19,432 nt of DNA from CAZGTQ01 sp964528575. Lineage in GTDB: Bacteria > Planctomycetota > UBA1135 > GCA-002686595. The first letter of the stretch is position 1. Each line of letters opens with the position of its first letter. Both the position numbers and the translations under genes were made by a program. Where the stretch lies: positions 1 to 19,432 of the forward strand of contig CAZGTQ010000352.1 of assembly GCA_964528575.1 (NCBI GenBank). The letters run 5' to 3'. Shown here piece by piece: positions 1 through 6,683 of this stretch. The notes below the pieces were generated by a model. That model made no database searches, was not told the origin of the DNA, and saw only the letters and a list, made by a program, of their open reading frames with translations.

Positions 1-90
1 CGCGTCCCCGGTCCACGCCCACGTGACGAGCGATGCGGCGCCCAGGAACGCCACGAGCCCCGCCAGGATGACGAGCGAGCGGCGACTCAT
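1..90 (-). CDS. N-terminus of a membrane-anchored or secreted protein (partial, 3' end outside window)
   Basis: Thirty codons run off the left edge. The visible product is Met-Ser-Arg-Arg-Ser followed by a hydrophobic stretch of about 20 residues (residues 6-25), then Trp-Thr-Gly-Asp-Ala. Two arginines before a hydrophobic core are typical of a Sec signal peptide or an N-terminal anchor in the inside-positive orientation. The start is supported by an AGGAGA Shine-Dalgarno site (minus strand, positions 100-95) four bases before the ATG, one of the strongest in the window. Nothing of the mature domain is visible, so no function can be assigned. The neighbouring 200 bases hold no other gene in the same direction, so this is probably the first gene of a leftward unit. 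Confidence 0.7.
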   Translation of the reverse strand, partial: MSRRSLVILAGLVAFLGAASLVTWAWTGDA

Positions 91-289
91 CCCCTCTCCT
101 CTTAGTCCCGCGGCCGGGAGCGGACAACCGGGGCGGGCGGCCACGCGGCCGCAAGTGCCCGTCCCAGGGCAGTTTGCGTCCGCTTTCCAGCACGTCCTAT
201 GCGCCGGCCGTCCACGCACTGGAGCGTATCGCCGCGTCGGCCGGCGCCGCGTACACAGGACGTCGGAGGTTCCGCCGGGGCCGGCGGAC
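91..289. other. intergenic stretch, no gene recognised
   Basis: Apart from the Shine-Dalgarno site of the leftward gene at its left end, this stretch shows only GC-rich inverted repeats: GCGGCC / GGCCGC at 137-152 with a four-base loop, TGCCC / GGGCA at 156-171 followed by GTTT, and CCGCCGG / CCGGCGG at 272-287 with a two-base centre. Open frames crossing it are rich in Arg, Pro and Ala and cover the start site of the leftward gene, so they are not believable as protein. The 156-175 hairpin is a weak terminator candidate, but no rightward gene upstream needs one. Confidence 0.4.
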
Positions 290-496
290 GTGCTCACCGG
301 CTTCGGGACGCTGCTGTGCGACCTCTCGACGCAGCCGCTCGTGCTGACGAGCCCCGCGGGCGTACCGTTCGCGATCGGGCTGCCGCCCGCGTCGTGTGCG
401 ACCGTCGGCAAGCAGATCTCCACGCAAGCGCTGTCGTGGGACGGCGGCGTCCCACGGCTGACGAACGCGCTCGACGTCACGATCGGCTCGTACTGA
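290..496 (+). pseudogene. orphan C-terminal domain of a planctomycete-type secreted protein (5'-truncated remnant)
   Basis: The last ~68 residues of this frame look like genuine protein: a beta-rich sequence with the pattern Leu-Cys-Asp-Leu-Ser, Pro-Ala-Gly-Val-Pro-Phe-Ala-Ile-Gly-Leu-Pro, a Gly-x-x-x-x-x-Gln-Ala element and the ending Leu-Thr-Asn-Ala-Leu-Asp-Val-Thr-Ile-Gly-Ser-Tyr. From memory, this matches the short beta-sandwich-like tail at the C-terminus of many large secreted planctomycete proteins. Upstream, the same frame turns into Arg/Pro-rich nonsense and overlaps the divergent gene start at 90, so no N-terminal body exists here. A GTG at 290 is the only in-frame start close to the good part, but it lacks a properly spaced Shine-Dalgarno site. 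Most likely the 3' remnant of a deleted or frameshifted gene; a real short secreted protein is unlikely because no signal peptide is encoded. Confidence 0.5.
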
Positions 497-563
497 GCGA
501 AGCGCGTCGCGTTGCGCGGGTCGCGCGGGTGCTCCGGCGGTCCCGCTCCGCGGCGCATGCCGT

Positions 564-1190
564 TCAGTCGTGTCCGGAAGGAATGACCTCGTAGAGGTCC
601 CAGCCGTCGCGGCTCAGGCGGTGCCGCGCGTCGAGCAGCTTCGCGAGGTCGTCGCGCGCGCGTGTGCTCGACGCGCGGACGAGCAGCTCGTCGTGGAAGT
701 ACGACGGGGAGCGCACGACGAACGTCCACTCGCCGTCGCCGCGCGGCAGGTAGGCGTGCTGCTGGAACGGCACCTTCTCGAGAGTGCGCGCAGCGGTCTC
801 GTCCAGGCTCGCCGGCGGACGGCCGCTCTCCAGCTCGAACGACTCGATCGCCTCGACGACGGGCTGCCAGCGTGCGATCGCCGCCCCGGCCCGCTCGTGC
901 TGGCGAGCGAGCGTCTCCGCCTCCTGCAGCTCGCCGAGCCTCGTGAGGAGCGCGGCGGTCGCGATGCCCCCGACGACGAACAGCACGGTCGGGAGCGCTA
1001 CGGCGTGCCTTTCGCTCCGCGCGATCATCATCGCGACGAATGCGAAGAAGCACGCCAGCATCGCGAGCGGCGGGACTCCGCCCACCCCGTCCACCGAGTC
1101 GCTCGAGAAACCGACCACGCAGGCGAGCGCGACGGCCCCGAACGCGAGCAGAGCCATGCGCGTCGAGAGCGGATGGGCCAGCCAGCGCAT
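564..1190 (-). CDS. hypothetical three-helix membrane protein with C-terminal soluble domain (paralogue of 1226-1870)
   Basis: The 208-residue product has three predicted transmembrane helices (about residues 11-28, 40-57 and 65-83), then a short coiled segment (86-105) and a soluble domain. The soluble part carries the pattern Trp-Gln-Pro-Val-Val-x-Ala-Ile-x-x-x-Glu with Gly-x-Pro-Pro-Ala-Ser-Leu-Asp-Glu (residues 108-131), and ends Gly-Trp-Asp-Leu-Tyr-Glu-Val. The upstream gene shares both patterns and the helix layout, so the pair is a tandem duplication. The motif recalls the "Ile-x-x-x-x-x-x-x-Gly-x-x-Pro-x-x-Leu-x-Glu-Leu" stretch of pilin-like and other planctomycete membrane proteins, but no enzyme residues are recognisable. 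A TAGGGT hexamer exactly six bases before the ATG could start a leaderless message. Function unknown. Confidence 0.75.
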   Translation of the reverse strand: MRWLAHPLSTRMALLAFGAVALACVVGFSSDSVDGVGGVPPLAMLACFFAFVAMMIARSERHAVALPTVLFVVGGIATAALLTRLGELQEAETLARQHERAGAAIARWQPVVEAIESFELESGRPPASLDETAARTLEKVPFQQHAYLPRGDGEWTFVVRSPSYFHDELLVRASSTRARDDLAKLLDARHRLSRDGWDLYEVIPSGHD

Positions 1191-1196
1191 TGCGAC

Positions 1197-1202
1197 ACCC
1201 TA
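1197..1202 (-). promoter_or_regulatory. candidate leaderless -10 element (TAGGGT)
   Basis: On the minus strand TAGGGT is followed by six bases and then the ATG at 1190, so transcription would begin at or next to the A of the start codon. There is no Shine-Dalgarno site in the 35-base gap. TANNNT with this spacing is the known form of leaderless promoters in Deinococcus and some actinobacteria; its use here is inference. Confidence 0.3.
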
Positions 1203-1225
1203 ACACGCCGTCGAGCGCGACGAGC

Positions 1226-1870
1226 TCAGTCGACCCACACGCGGTACAGGCTCCAGCCGCCGAACGAGTGGACGAGTGTGCGCAGGCGCCAGTCACGCGG
1301 CGGCTCGATCTGCGTCGTCGCATAGACCAACGCGTGCCGGGAGGCAAACAGGAGCAAGTCCCGGCGCAGCTCGAGCGACCAGCCGGCGTCGCAGCTCTCG
1401 TACACGACAGAGTCGAAGCCGCCGGAGAACGGCTCGTCGAGCGCCGGGAGGGCGACGTCCGTGAGCTCGTCGAGGCGAGCCGGGGGCGCGCCGTGCTCGC
1501 GCTCGTGCGCCGCGATCGCGTCGACGACCGGCTGCCACGCGCGAGCAGACTCCTCGCTCCGCTGGACGAACGCGCGCTCGGCTGCGTCACCCAACTGGCC
1601 CATGGCGCGCCAGCCCGTGGGCACGAAAAGGAACGAGAACACGACCAGGAGCGCGCTCGACAGGACGCGCCCGCGCGCGAGCGCGAGCGCAACCATCGTC
1701 GCCCCGAGCAGGGCACAGCCGACGACGATTCCGACGAGGAGCACGAGCCACGCGGCGCTCGCGGACGAGGCGAAGGCCCCGAGGATGACGCAGAGCAGCC
1801 CGAGCAGGAAGGCGACCGACGCGACCTTCGTCGTGCGCGGCGTCGTGGTCCGCGTCGCTTGCGCCTCCAC
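1226..1870 (-). CDS. hypothetical three-helix membrane protein with C-terminal soluble domain (paralogue of 564-1190)
   Basis: The product is 214 residues when read from the GTG at 1870, which lies two bases after the stop of the isomerase-like gene; a much longer open frame continues upstream only as a shadow of that gene. Three transmembrane helices (about residues 15-35, 39-62 and 70-88) are followed by a soluble domain with Trp-Gln-Pro-Val-Val-Asp-Ala-Ile (112-119), Gly-Ala-Pro-Pro-Ala-Arg-Leu-Asp-Glu-Leu (127-136) and the ending Gly-Gly-Trp-Ser-Leu-Tyr-Arg-Val. These match the downstream paralogue at corresponding places. There is no convincing Shine-Dalgarno site, so translation is probably coupled to the upstream gene. 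The N-terminal 15 residues are Thr/Arg-rich and cytoplasmic by charge. Function unknown. Confidence 0.7.
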   Translation of the reverse strand: MEAQATRTTTPRTTKVASVAFLLGLLCVILGAFASSASAAWLVLLVGIVVGCALLGATMVALALARGRVLSSALLVVFSFLFVPTGWRAMGQLGDAAERAFVQRSEESARAWQPVVDAIAAHEREHGAPPARLDELTDVALPALDEPFSGGFDSVVYESCDAGWSLELRRDLLLFASRHALVYATTQIEPPRDWRLRTLVHSFGGWSLYRVWVD

Positions 1871-1872
1871 CG

Positions 1873-2808
1873 TCAGAATGCGTCGGCCGCGCGGTAGGCG
1901 TCGATCACCGCGCGCTCGCCCCCCTCGCCCGGGAGCGAGTTGCCGTGCTCCATGCCGAGGATGCCCGTGTAGCCCTTCGCATGGATGTGGCGGAAGACGT
2001 TGCGGTAGTTGATCTCGCCGGTGCCGGGCTCGTTGCGGCCGGGATTGTCGCCGATCTGGAAGTACGCGATCTCCGACCACGCCTTGTCGATGTTCGGGAT
2101 CAGGTTCCCCTCGGAGATCTGCTGGTGGTACAGGTCGTCGAGGATCTTGCACGACGGCGAGTCGACCGCGCGGCACACGAGGTACGCCTGCGGCACCTTC
2201 GTCAGATACAGGCCCGGGTGGTCGCGCCAGTGGTTGAGCGGCTCGAGCACCATCACGAGCCCCGCGGGCTCGCACAGATCCGCGGCCCGGCGCAGCGCGT
2301 CGACGACGTTCGCCGTCTGGTAATCGAGCTCGAGCCGCGGATCGAGGCCGCCGAGGACGACCGTGCACCAGGTCGCGCGCACGCGCTTGGCGACCTCGAT
2401 CGACTCGCGCACGTCCGCCAGGAACGCGTCGCGCTGGCCGGCGTCGCCCGACGTGAAGCTGCCGCGCTGGAAGCCGTTGTTGTTCGCGACGAAGACGCCC
2501 ATGCGCATCCCGAGCTGCTCGAGCAGGTCCCCGATCTGCTGCTGGCGCTCGACCGACCGGCCGCGCATCCCGTTGTCCTCGAGCGCGCGGAAGCCCTCGT
2601 CCGCCATGAAGCGGATCTGGTCGAGCTCGTCCTCGCCCGCGTGATGGCGGAACATGCCGAAGTGCGGCGCGTAGGCGAGCTGGAACGGCTGCTTCGCGCG
2701 CTCCGGGTCCTGCGCGCGAGCGGGTCGCGCGCCGACCACGGCTGCGGCGGCGCCGACGAGACCGGCCTCGAGGAACGTGCGGCGGTCGGGCGTGGGCTGC
2801 GTCGGCAT
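1873..2808 (-). CDS. Tat-exported hydroxypyruvate isomerase-like sugar isomerase/epimerase (TIM barrel)
   Basis: The 311-residue protein starts with a twin-arginine signal (Arg9-Arg10-Thr-Phe-Leu, hydrophobic core 15-25, Ala-Arg-Ala before Gln33). The mature part is an AP-endonuclease-2-type TIM barrel. It keeps the signature of the Hyi (hydroxypyruvate isomerase) family near residues 251-268: Gln-Ile-Gly-Asp-Asn-Pro-Gly-Arg-Asn-Glu-Pro-Gly-Thr-Gly-Glu-Ile-Asn-Tyr. Probable metal ligands by family alignment from memory are Glu189, Asp225, Gln251 and Glu287. In the family these interconvert small ketols or epimerise sugars; export outside the cytoplasm is common in planctomycetes and makes a classical glyoxylate-pathway role unlikely. 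The ATG at 2808 has an AGGAGA site seven bases upstream, inside a 14-bp tandem repeat that supplies a second copy. Leads a run with two membrane proteins. The real substrate is unknown. Confidence 0.85.
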   Translation of the reverse strand: MPTQPTPDRRTFLEAGLVGAAAAVVGARPARAQDPERAKQPFQLAYAPHFGMFRHHAGEDELDQIRFMADEGFRALEDNGMRGRSVERQQQIGDLLEQLGMRMGVFVANNNGFQRGSFTSGDAGQRDAFLADVRESIEVAKRVRATWCTVVLGGLDPRLELDYQTANVVDALRRAADLCEPAGLVMVLEPLNHWRDHPGLYLTKVPQAYLVCRAVDSPSCKILDDLYHQQISEGNLIPNIDKAWSEIAYFQIGDNPGRNEPGTGEINYRNVFRHIHAKGYTGILGMEHGNSLPGEGGERAVIDAYRAADAF

Positions 2809-2810
2809 CC

Positions 2811-2838
2811 GGATGTCTCCTGGCGGATGTCTCCTGGC
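2811..2838 (-). repeat. 14-bp tandem duplication carrying two Shine-Dalgarno copies
   Basis: GGATGTCTCCTGGC occurs twice in perfect tandem (2811-2824 and 2825-2838), followed by GG. Read on the minus strand each unit holds AGGAGA; the copy at 2821-2816 sits seven bases before the ATG of the isomerase-like gene and the other lies 14 bases further upstream. It is a recent slippage-type duplication in the leader; only the near copy is at working distance. Confidence 0.85.
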
Positions 2839-2894
2839 GGCGATTCCGCGCCCAGGGTAGTCGCGCGCCTCCGGCCGCGGAAGAATGCGAGCCC

Positions 2895-3848
2895 ATGATC
2901 GCCCACAGGCCGTGGTCGTTCGTCGCGCTCCTCCCGCTGGTCGTGCTCGGCTCCGGCTGCCAGGCGCTCGCCCCGGCCGGGCCGCTCGAGCGCTTCGAGT
3001 TCCTCGAGCAGCACCTCGACGTGCCCGCGCGCATCGTGCTGTACGCGCCGGACCGCGAGACGGCCGAGCGCGCGGCGCGGCACGCGTACACGCGCATCGA
3101 CGAGGTCGCCAACGTCGCGACCGACACGAGCTCGATCGGCGAGCTCACCGTGCTCAGCGCGGTCGCCGGCGGCGCGGCGTACCCCGTCAGCCCGCACCTG
3201 TACCGCGTGCTCGAGCGCGCCGTCGAGCTCGCGCGCCGGACGGACGGAGCGTTCGACCCGACCGTCGGCCCGCTCGTGATGCTCTGGCGCGAGGCGCTCG
3301 AGAAGCGGCGGCTGCCGAGCGCGGAAGCGCTCGCCGCCGCGCGCGCCCTCGTCGACGTCGACGCGATCCGTTTCCAGGCGCAGCGGCACGTCACCCTGAC
3401 GAAGAAAGGCATGGTGCTCGACCTCGGCGCGATCGCGAAGGGCTACGCCGCCGACGCCGGGCTGCGCGCGCTCGCGGAGCTCGACGTCGAGCACGCGCTC
3501 GTCGCGCTGGGCGAAGACGTCGCGCTCGGGGCGCCGCCGCCGGGCGCGACGCAATGGCTCATCGCCGCCGAGATGGTGCCGGGCGCGGCCGAGGACCTGT
3601 GGCTCGAGGTCGGCGGCCTCGCGAGCGCCGGTCACGGCGACACGTGGATCGAGATCGACGGCGCGCGCTACTCCGAGGTCGTCGACCCGCGCACCGGGAT
3701 CGGGGTGCGCACGCCACGCATCGTGACGGTGGCGGCGCGCGACGCGGCGACGGCGGACGCGCTGGCGACGGCCGCGCTCGTGCTGGATGCCGACCGAGCG
3801 CGCGAGCTGTTCGAGCGGATCGGCGCGCGCTTGTGGGTGCGCGAGTGA
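2895..3848 (+). CDS. ApbE-like FAD:protein FMN transferase, lipoprotein, with altered motifs
   Basis: The 317-residue product begins with a lipoprotein signal peptide (hydrophobic core 9-18, Gly-Ser-Gly-Cys22), so it should be membrane-tethered outside the cytoplasm. The body is an ApbE fold: Asp176-Leu-Gly-Ala-Ile-Ala-Lys-Gly-Tyr-Ala185, Asp264-Pro-Arg-Thr-Gly268 and Ala-Asp288-Ala-Leu-Ala-Thr292 are the family landmarks, the last two residues named being the usual metal-site positions. ApbE moves FMN from FAD onto Thr/Ser of exported flavoproteins such as Nqr/Rnf subunits. Odd points: the usual Gly-Gly-Asp loop reads Leu-Gly-Glu-Asp (205-208), and the His that normally precedes Ile-x-Asp-Pro is Glu261. 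No FMN-acceptor gene is visible nearby. The ATG at 2895 has only a weak GGAAG site 11 bases upstream; an out-of-frame ATG at 2885 was not chosen. Overlaps the next gene by four bases. Confidence 0.8.
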   Translation: MIAHRPWSFVALLPLVVLGSGCQALAPAGPLERFEFLEQHLDVPARIVLYAPDRETAERAARHAYTRIDEVANVATDTSSIGELTVLSAVAGGAAYPVSPHLYRVLERAVELARRTDGAFDPTVGPLVMLWREALEKRRLPSAEALAAARALVDVDAIRFQAQRHVTLTKKGMVLDLGAIAKGYAADAGLRALAELDVEHALVALGEDVALGAPPPGATQWLIAAEMVPGAAEDLWLEVGGLASAGHGDTWIEIDGARYSEVVDPRTGIGVRTPRIVTVAARDAATADALATAALVLDADRARELFERIGARLWVRE

Positions 3849-5248
3849 GCGAGGCCGCCCAGGGGGCGGGCGTCACGCGGAGCGATCGGGCGCTCGCGGC
3901 GGGCATGGCGCTGGTCCTCGTCGCGCTGTACCTCGTGCTGCGCCAGACGACGTACGTCAGCGACGGGCGCTTCTGGCTGGCGAAGGTCGAGGCGGGCGAC
4001 TGGGGCGGCCACAGCCCGCTCTACGCCGCCGCCGCGCAGCTCACGTACGCGGCGGGCCGCGCGCTCGCCGGGGCGTCGCCCGAGGCGGCGCTGCACACCC
4101 TTTCGGCGGTCGCCAATGCCGTGGCGGCGGCGCTCGTCGCGCTCGCCGCCCGCACGCTGGGCCTCGGCCGCATCGCGAGCTTCGGCGCGGCAGCGCTCGT
4201 GGCGCTCGCGCCGAACGTCTGGTTCTTCGCGACGACGGTCGAGGAGCAGAGCGTCGTGACCCTGCCCGCCGCGGCCGCGGCGCTGTGGTACGCGCGCCGG
4301 CGCGCCGCGCATCGGCTGGACGGGGACGCGCTCGTTCCGCTCCTGTGGCTGGGCGCGACGACGGCGACGCACGTCTCGGGAGCCCTGCTCGCGCCCGCCG
4401 CCGCGTTCGTCGCGTTCTTCGGGACCGGGCGGCTGCGCGTGCCGCGACGCGCGCTGCTCGCGACGGCGCTCGTCGCCGCCGGCATCGTGTTGGCCATGCG
4501 CGCCGGAAGCACCGATCTGCTGAACCTGCTCGCGGGATCGGTCGAGCTGTGGTCGCTCGGGCACTTCCAGCGCGTCTTCGTCGAGTCGACCGGAGCGCTG
4601 CTCGTGCCGATCGCCGTCCTCGTCCTCGCCGTGCTGCGCCGCCGCGCCGCGGCGAGCGGGCCGGAGGTCGCCCTGGTCCTCTGCGCCGCGCTCCCGTTCG
4701 TCGCGTTCGTCCCCGGGCTCCTCTTCGACGAGTCGCGCAGCTACACGCTCGCGCTCTATCCCGTGCTCGGCCTGCTCGCGGCGTTCGGCCTGAGCGCGTG
4801 CGGCCGCGCCGCGGGGCCGGTCGCGCTCGCGTGCGTCCTGCTGCAGGCGGGCGCGTCCTTCGCGGACCAGCGGGCGTGGCGCTACGGGTACGAGGGCGCG
4901 GAGTGGATCCCGACGCTCGTCGAGGAGACCGGCGGGAACGCGATCGTGCTCGTCGCCGAGGAGTCCGAGCGCAACGAGCTGTTCCACCACACGCGGCTCT
5001 TCGTGCTGAGCCCGCGCGTCGGGAACGCGACGTTCCCGCTCGCGGCGCCCGAGACGTTCGCGTACGCGACCGGGGCGATCGAGCGCGCGCGCAACGCCGG
5101 AGCGCGCGTCGCGATCCTCGCGAGCCTGTACGGGAGCGACGAGCCGCAGGCCCGCGTGTTCGTGGAGCGCATCGTCGAGCGCTACGGCGAGCCCGTGCCC
5201 GGCCGGCGCGACGAGTACCTCCTGTTCGACCTCACTGGAACTCGGTGA
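3845..5248 (+). CDS. multi-spanning membrane protein, GT-C / DUF2723-like glycosyltransferase candidate
   Basis: Read from the GTG at 3845, which overlaps the ApbE stop as GTGA, the product has 467 residues. About nine hydrophobic helices are followed by a soluble C-terminal region of about 125 residues. Just after the first helix is an acidic loop, Ser-Asp-Gly-Arg-Phe-Trp, then Gly-Gly-His-Ser-Pro-Leu-Tyr. This resembles the Asp-x-Gly-Glu-Phe ... His-Pro-Pro-Gly-Tyr-Pro-Leu-Tyr layout of DUF2723 and related lipid-linked sugar transferases, which use an extracytoplasmic Asp-containing first loop. The likeness is loose, so donor and acceptor are unknown. The rest of the open frame upstream of 3845 is a shadow of the ApbE gene. 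An internal ATG at 3905 is an alternative start but would cut into the first helix. Its last 17 bases overlap the opposing oxidoreductase gene. Confidence 0.6.
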   Translation: MSEAAQGAGVTRSDRALAAGMALVLVALYLVLRQTTYVSDGRFWLAKVEAGDWGGHSPLYAAAAQLTYAAGRALAGASPEAALHTLSAVANAVAAALVALAARTLGLGRIASFGAAALVALAPNVWFFATTVEEQSVVTLPAAAAALWYARRRAAHRLDGDALVPLLWLGATTATHVSGALLAPAAAFVAFFGTGRLRVPRRALLATALVAAGIVLAMRAGSTDLLNLLAGSVELWSLGHFQRVFVESTGALLVPIAVLVLAVLRRRAAASGPEVALVLCAALPFVAFVPGLLFDESRSYTLALYPVLGLLAAFGLSACGRAAGPVALACVLLQAGASFADQRAWRYGYEGAEWIPTLVEETGGNAIVLVAEESERNELFHHTRLFVLSPRVGNATFPLAAPETFAYATGAIERARNAGARVAILASLYGSDEPQARVFVERIVERYGEPVPGRRDEYLLFDLTGTR

Positions 5249-6647
5249 CGCCCGGCGTCGCGACGACGAGCGGCGGCGGCTCGACGTCCCAGCTCCAGAC
5301 GCGCGTGCCGTCCTCGCGCGGGCGCCACGCCGGCGGCGTCAGGTCCTGCTCGGACGCGAGCGCCTGCTCCCACGTGAGCGTCTGGCCGGTGTAGGCCGAC
5401 ATGCGGGCGAGGATCGCGAGCATCGTGCTGTTAGCCATCCACTCGCCGTCGTTCACGGGCTCGTCCGCGCGGATCGCGGCGAACAGCTCGTCGTGCTCGA
5501 CCTGATACATGTTCGGGCGCGGGTCGACGCCGCGGCGCCGCAGCTCGCGCGCGACGTCCGCGTAGTCCCACGCATGCTCGCCCGCGATGACGTGCCGCGG
5601 CGCCCAGCCGTTCACGTCGCACGTGCCCTTCGTCCCGAGCACGTGGTCGGAGTTGTCCCACGCGCAGTTCGCCATCTGGCGCGCGACGTGGAAGCCCTTC
5701 GCGCCGCCCTCGTACTCGAACGTCGCGGTGAAGTGGTCGAAGACGTCGCCGAAGCGCTCCTCGGTGCGAACCTGCCGGCCGCCGACCGCGGTGCAGCGCT
5801 GCGGCACGCGGTCGCCGAACGCCCACGCCATCTTGTCGAGGCTGTGGACCGCCTGCTCGACGATGTGGTCGCCCGACGCCCACGTGCGGTAGTACCAGTT
5901 ACGCACCGCGTGCTGCATGTCGGTCCACTCGCTCTGGCGGTCGTGGTACCACAACGTGCCCGCGAGGTAGGTCGTGTACACCGCGCGCACGTCGCCGATC
6001 GCGCCCTCGTCGACGCGGCCGAAGAGCGCGCGCTCCGGGGAGCTCCGGCGCCAACAGAGGCCCGACACGAGCGACAGCCGCTGCTCGCGCGCGCGCCGCG
6101 CCGACGCGAGCACCGAACGAACGCCCGGCGCGTCGACCGCGACCGGCTTCTCGCAGAACACGTGCAGCCCGGCGGCGACCGCCGCCGCCAGGTGCACCGG
6201 CCGGAAGCACGGCGGCGTCGCGAGGATCACGACGTCGAGCCCCGCGGCGATCAGCCGCTCGTACGCGTCGAGACCGATGAAGAGCGAGTCCTCGTCGAGC
6301 GCGAGCTGGTCGCGCAGGTCGAGCGGCGACTCCGGGTCGCTCGCCATGGTCTCGAGCGTCTGGCGGACGTGCTCGAGCGAGCCGCGCGCGCGGTCCTCGA
6401 ACGCGTCGGCCATGCCGACGAGCCGCACGCCCCGGTCCGCGCGCAGCGCCTGGATCGCGGCGCCCGTGCCGCGGCCGCCGCAGCCGACGACCCCCAGTCG
6501 CAGCGCGTCGGAGCCGCCCGCGTGCGCGGTGCGCGCGAGCCGCGCGCGCGCGGCCGGGGCCGCGAGCGGGAGCGCGGCGAGCGCCGCCGACGTCTTGACG
6601 AAGGCGCGGCGGTCGAGGGTCGGTGCGTGGTGCTCGTGCTCGCTCAT
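5232..6647 (-). CDS. Tat-exported Gfo/Idh/MocA-family oxidoreductase
   Basis: The 471-residue protein starts with a Tat signal (Arg13-Arg14-Ala-Phe-Val-Lys, Ala-rich core to about residue 43). The Rossmann domain follows: Gly55-Cys-Gly-Gly-Arg-Gly60 for NAD(P) binding, Ala-Thr-Pro-Pro near 143-146 and Glu166-Lys167-Pro168, the catalytic-lysine motif of the family. The C-terminal sheet domain contains Glu264-Gln-Ala-Val-His268-Ser-Leu-Asp271, matching the usual Glu-x-x-x-His-x-x-Asp. Family members oxidise or reduce sugars, inositols and their derivatives; exported relatives are numerous in planctomycetes and some act as glycosidases with tightly bound NAD. GGGAG lies eight bases before the ATG at 6647. 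It is divergent from the PVC cytochrome gene with a shared symmetrical promoter, and overlaps the opposing membrane protein gene by 17 bases. Family is clear; substrate is not. Confidence 0.9.
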   Translation of the reverse strand: MSEHEHHAPTLDRRAFVKTSAALAALPLAAPAARARLARTAHAGGSDALRLGVVGCGGRGTGAAIQALRADRGVRLVGMADAFEDRARGSLEHVRQTLETMASDPESPLDLRDQLALDEDSLFIGLDAYERLIAAGLDVVILATPPCFRPVHLAAAVAAGLHVFCEKPVAVDAPGVRSVLASARRAREQRLSLVSGLCWRRSSPERALFGRVDEGAIGDVRAVYTTYLAGTLWYHDRQSEWTDMQHAVRNWYYRTWASGDHIVEQAVHSLDKMAWAFGDRVPQRCTAVGGRQVRTEERFGDVFDHFTATFEYEGGAKGFHVARQMANCAWDNSDHVLGTKGTCDVNGWAPRHVIAGEHAWDYADVARELRRRGVDPRPNMYQVEHDELFAAIRADEPVNDGEWMANSTMLAILARMSAYTGQTLTWEQALASEQDLTPPAWRPREDGTRVWSWDVEPPPLVVATPGVTEFQ

Positions 6648-6683
6648 CGATGTCGCTCCCTCGGCCGTGGTGCGCGGTGAGCC

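Noticed and set aside
91..300. GC-rich hairpins as intrinsic terminators or a small RNA
   Set aside because: Short inverted repeats are frequent by chance at this GC content, T tracts are missing or minimal, and no upstream rightward gene requires a terminator.
1226..3412. A 728-residue minus-strand protein ending as the second three-helix membrane protein
   Set aside because: Only the part after the GTG at 1870 looks like protein; the rest overlaps the isomerase and ApbE genes in other frames.
2885..5248. A 787-residue plus-strand protein joining ApbE territory with the membrane protein
   Set aside because: The first 320 codons are a frame-shadow of ApbE; the true start is the GTG at 3845 in the GTGA overlap.
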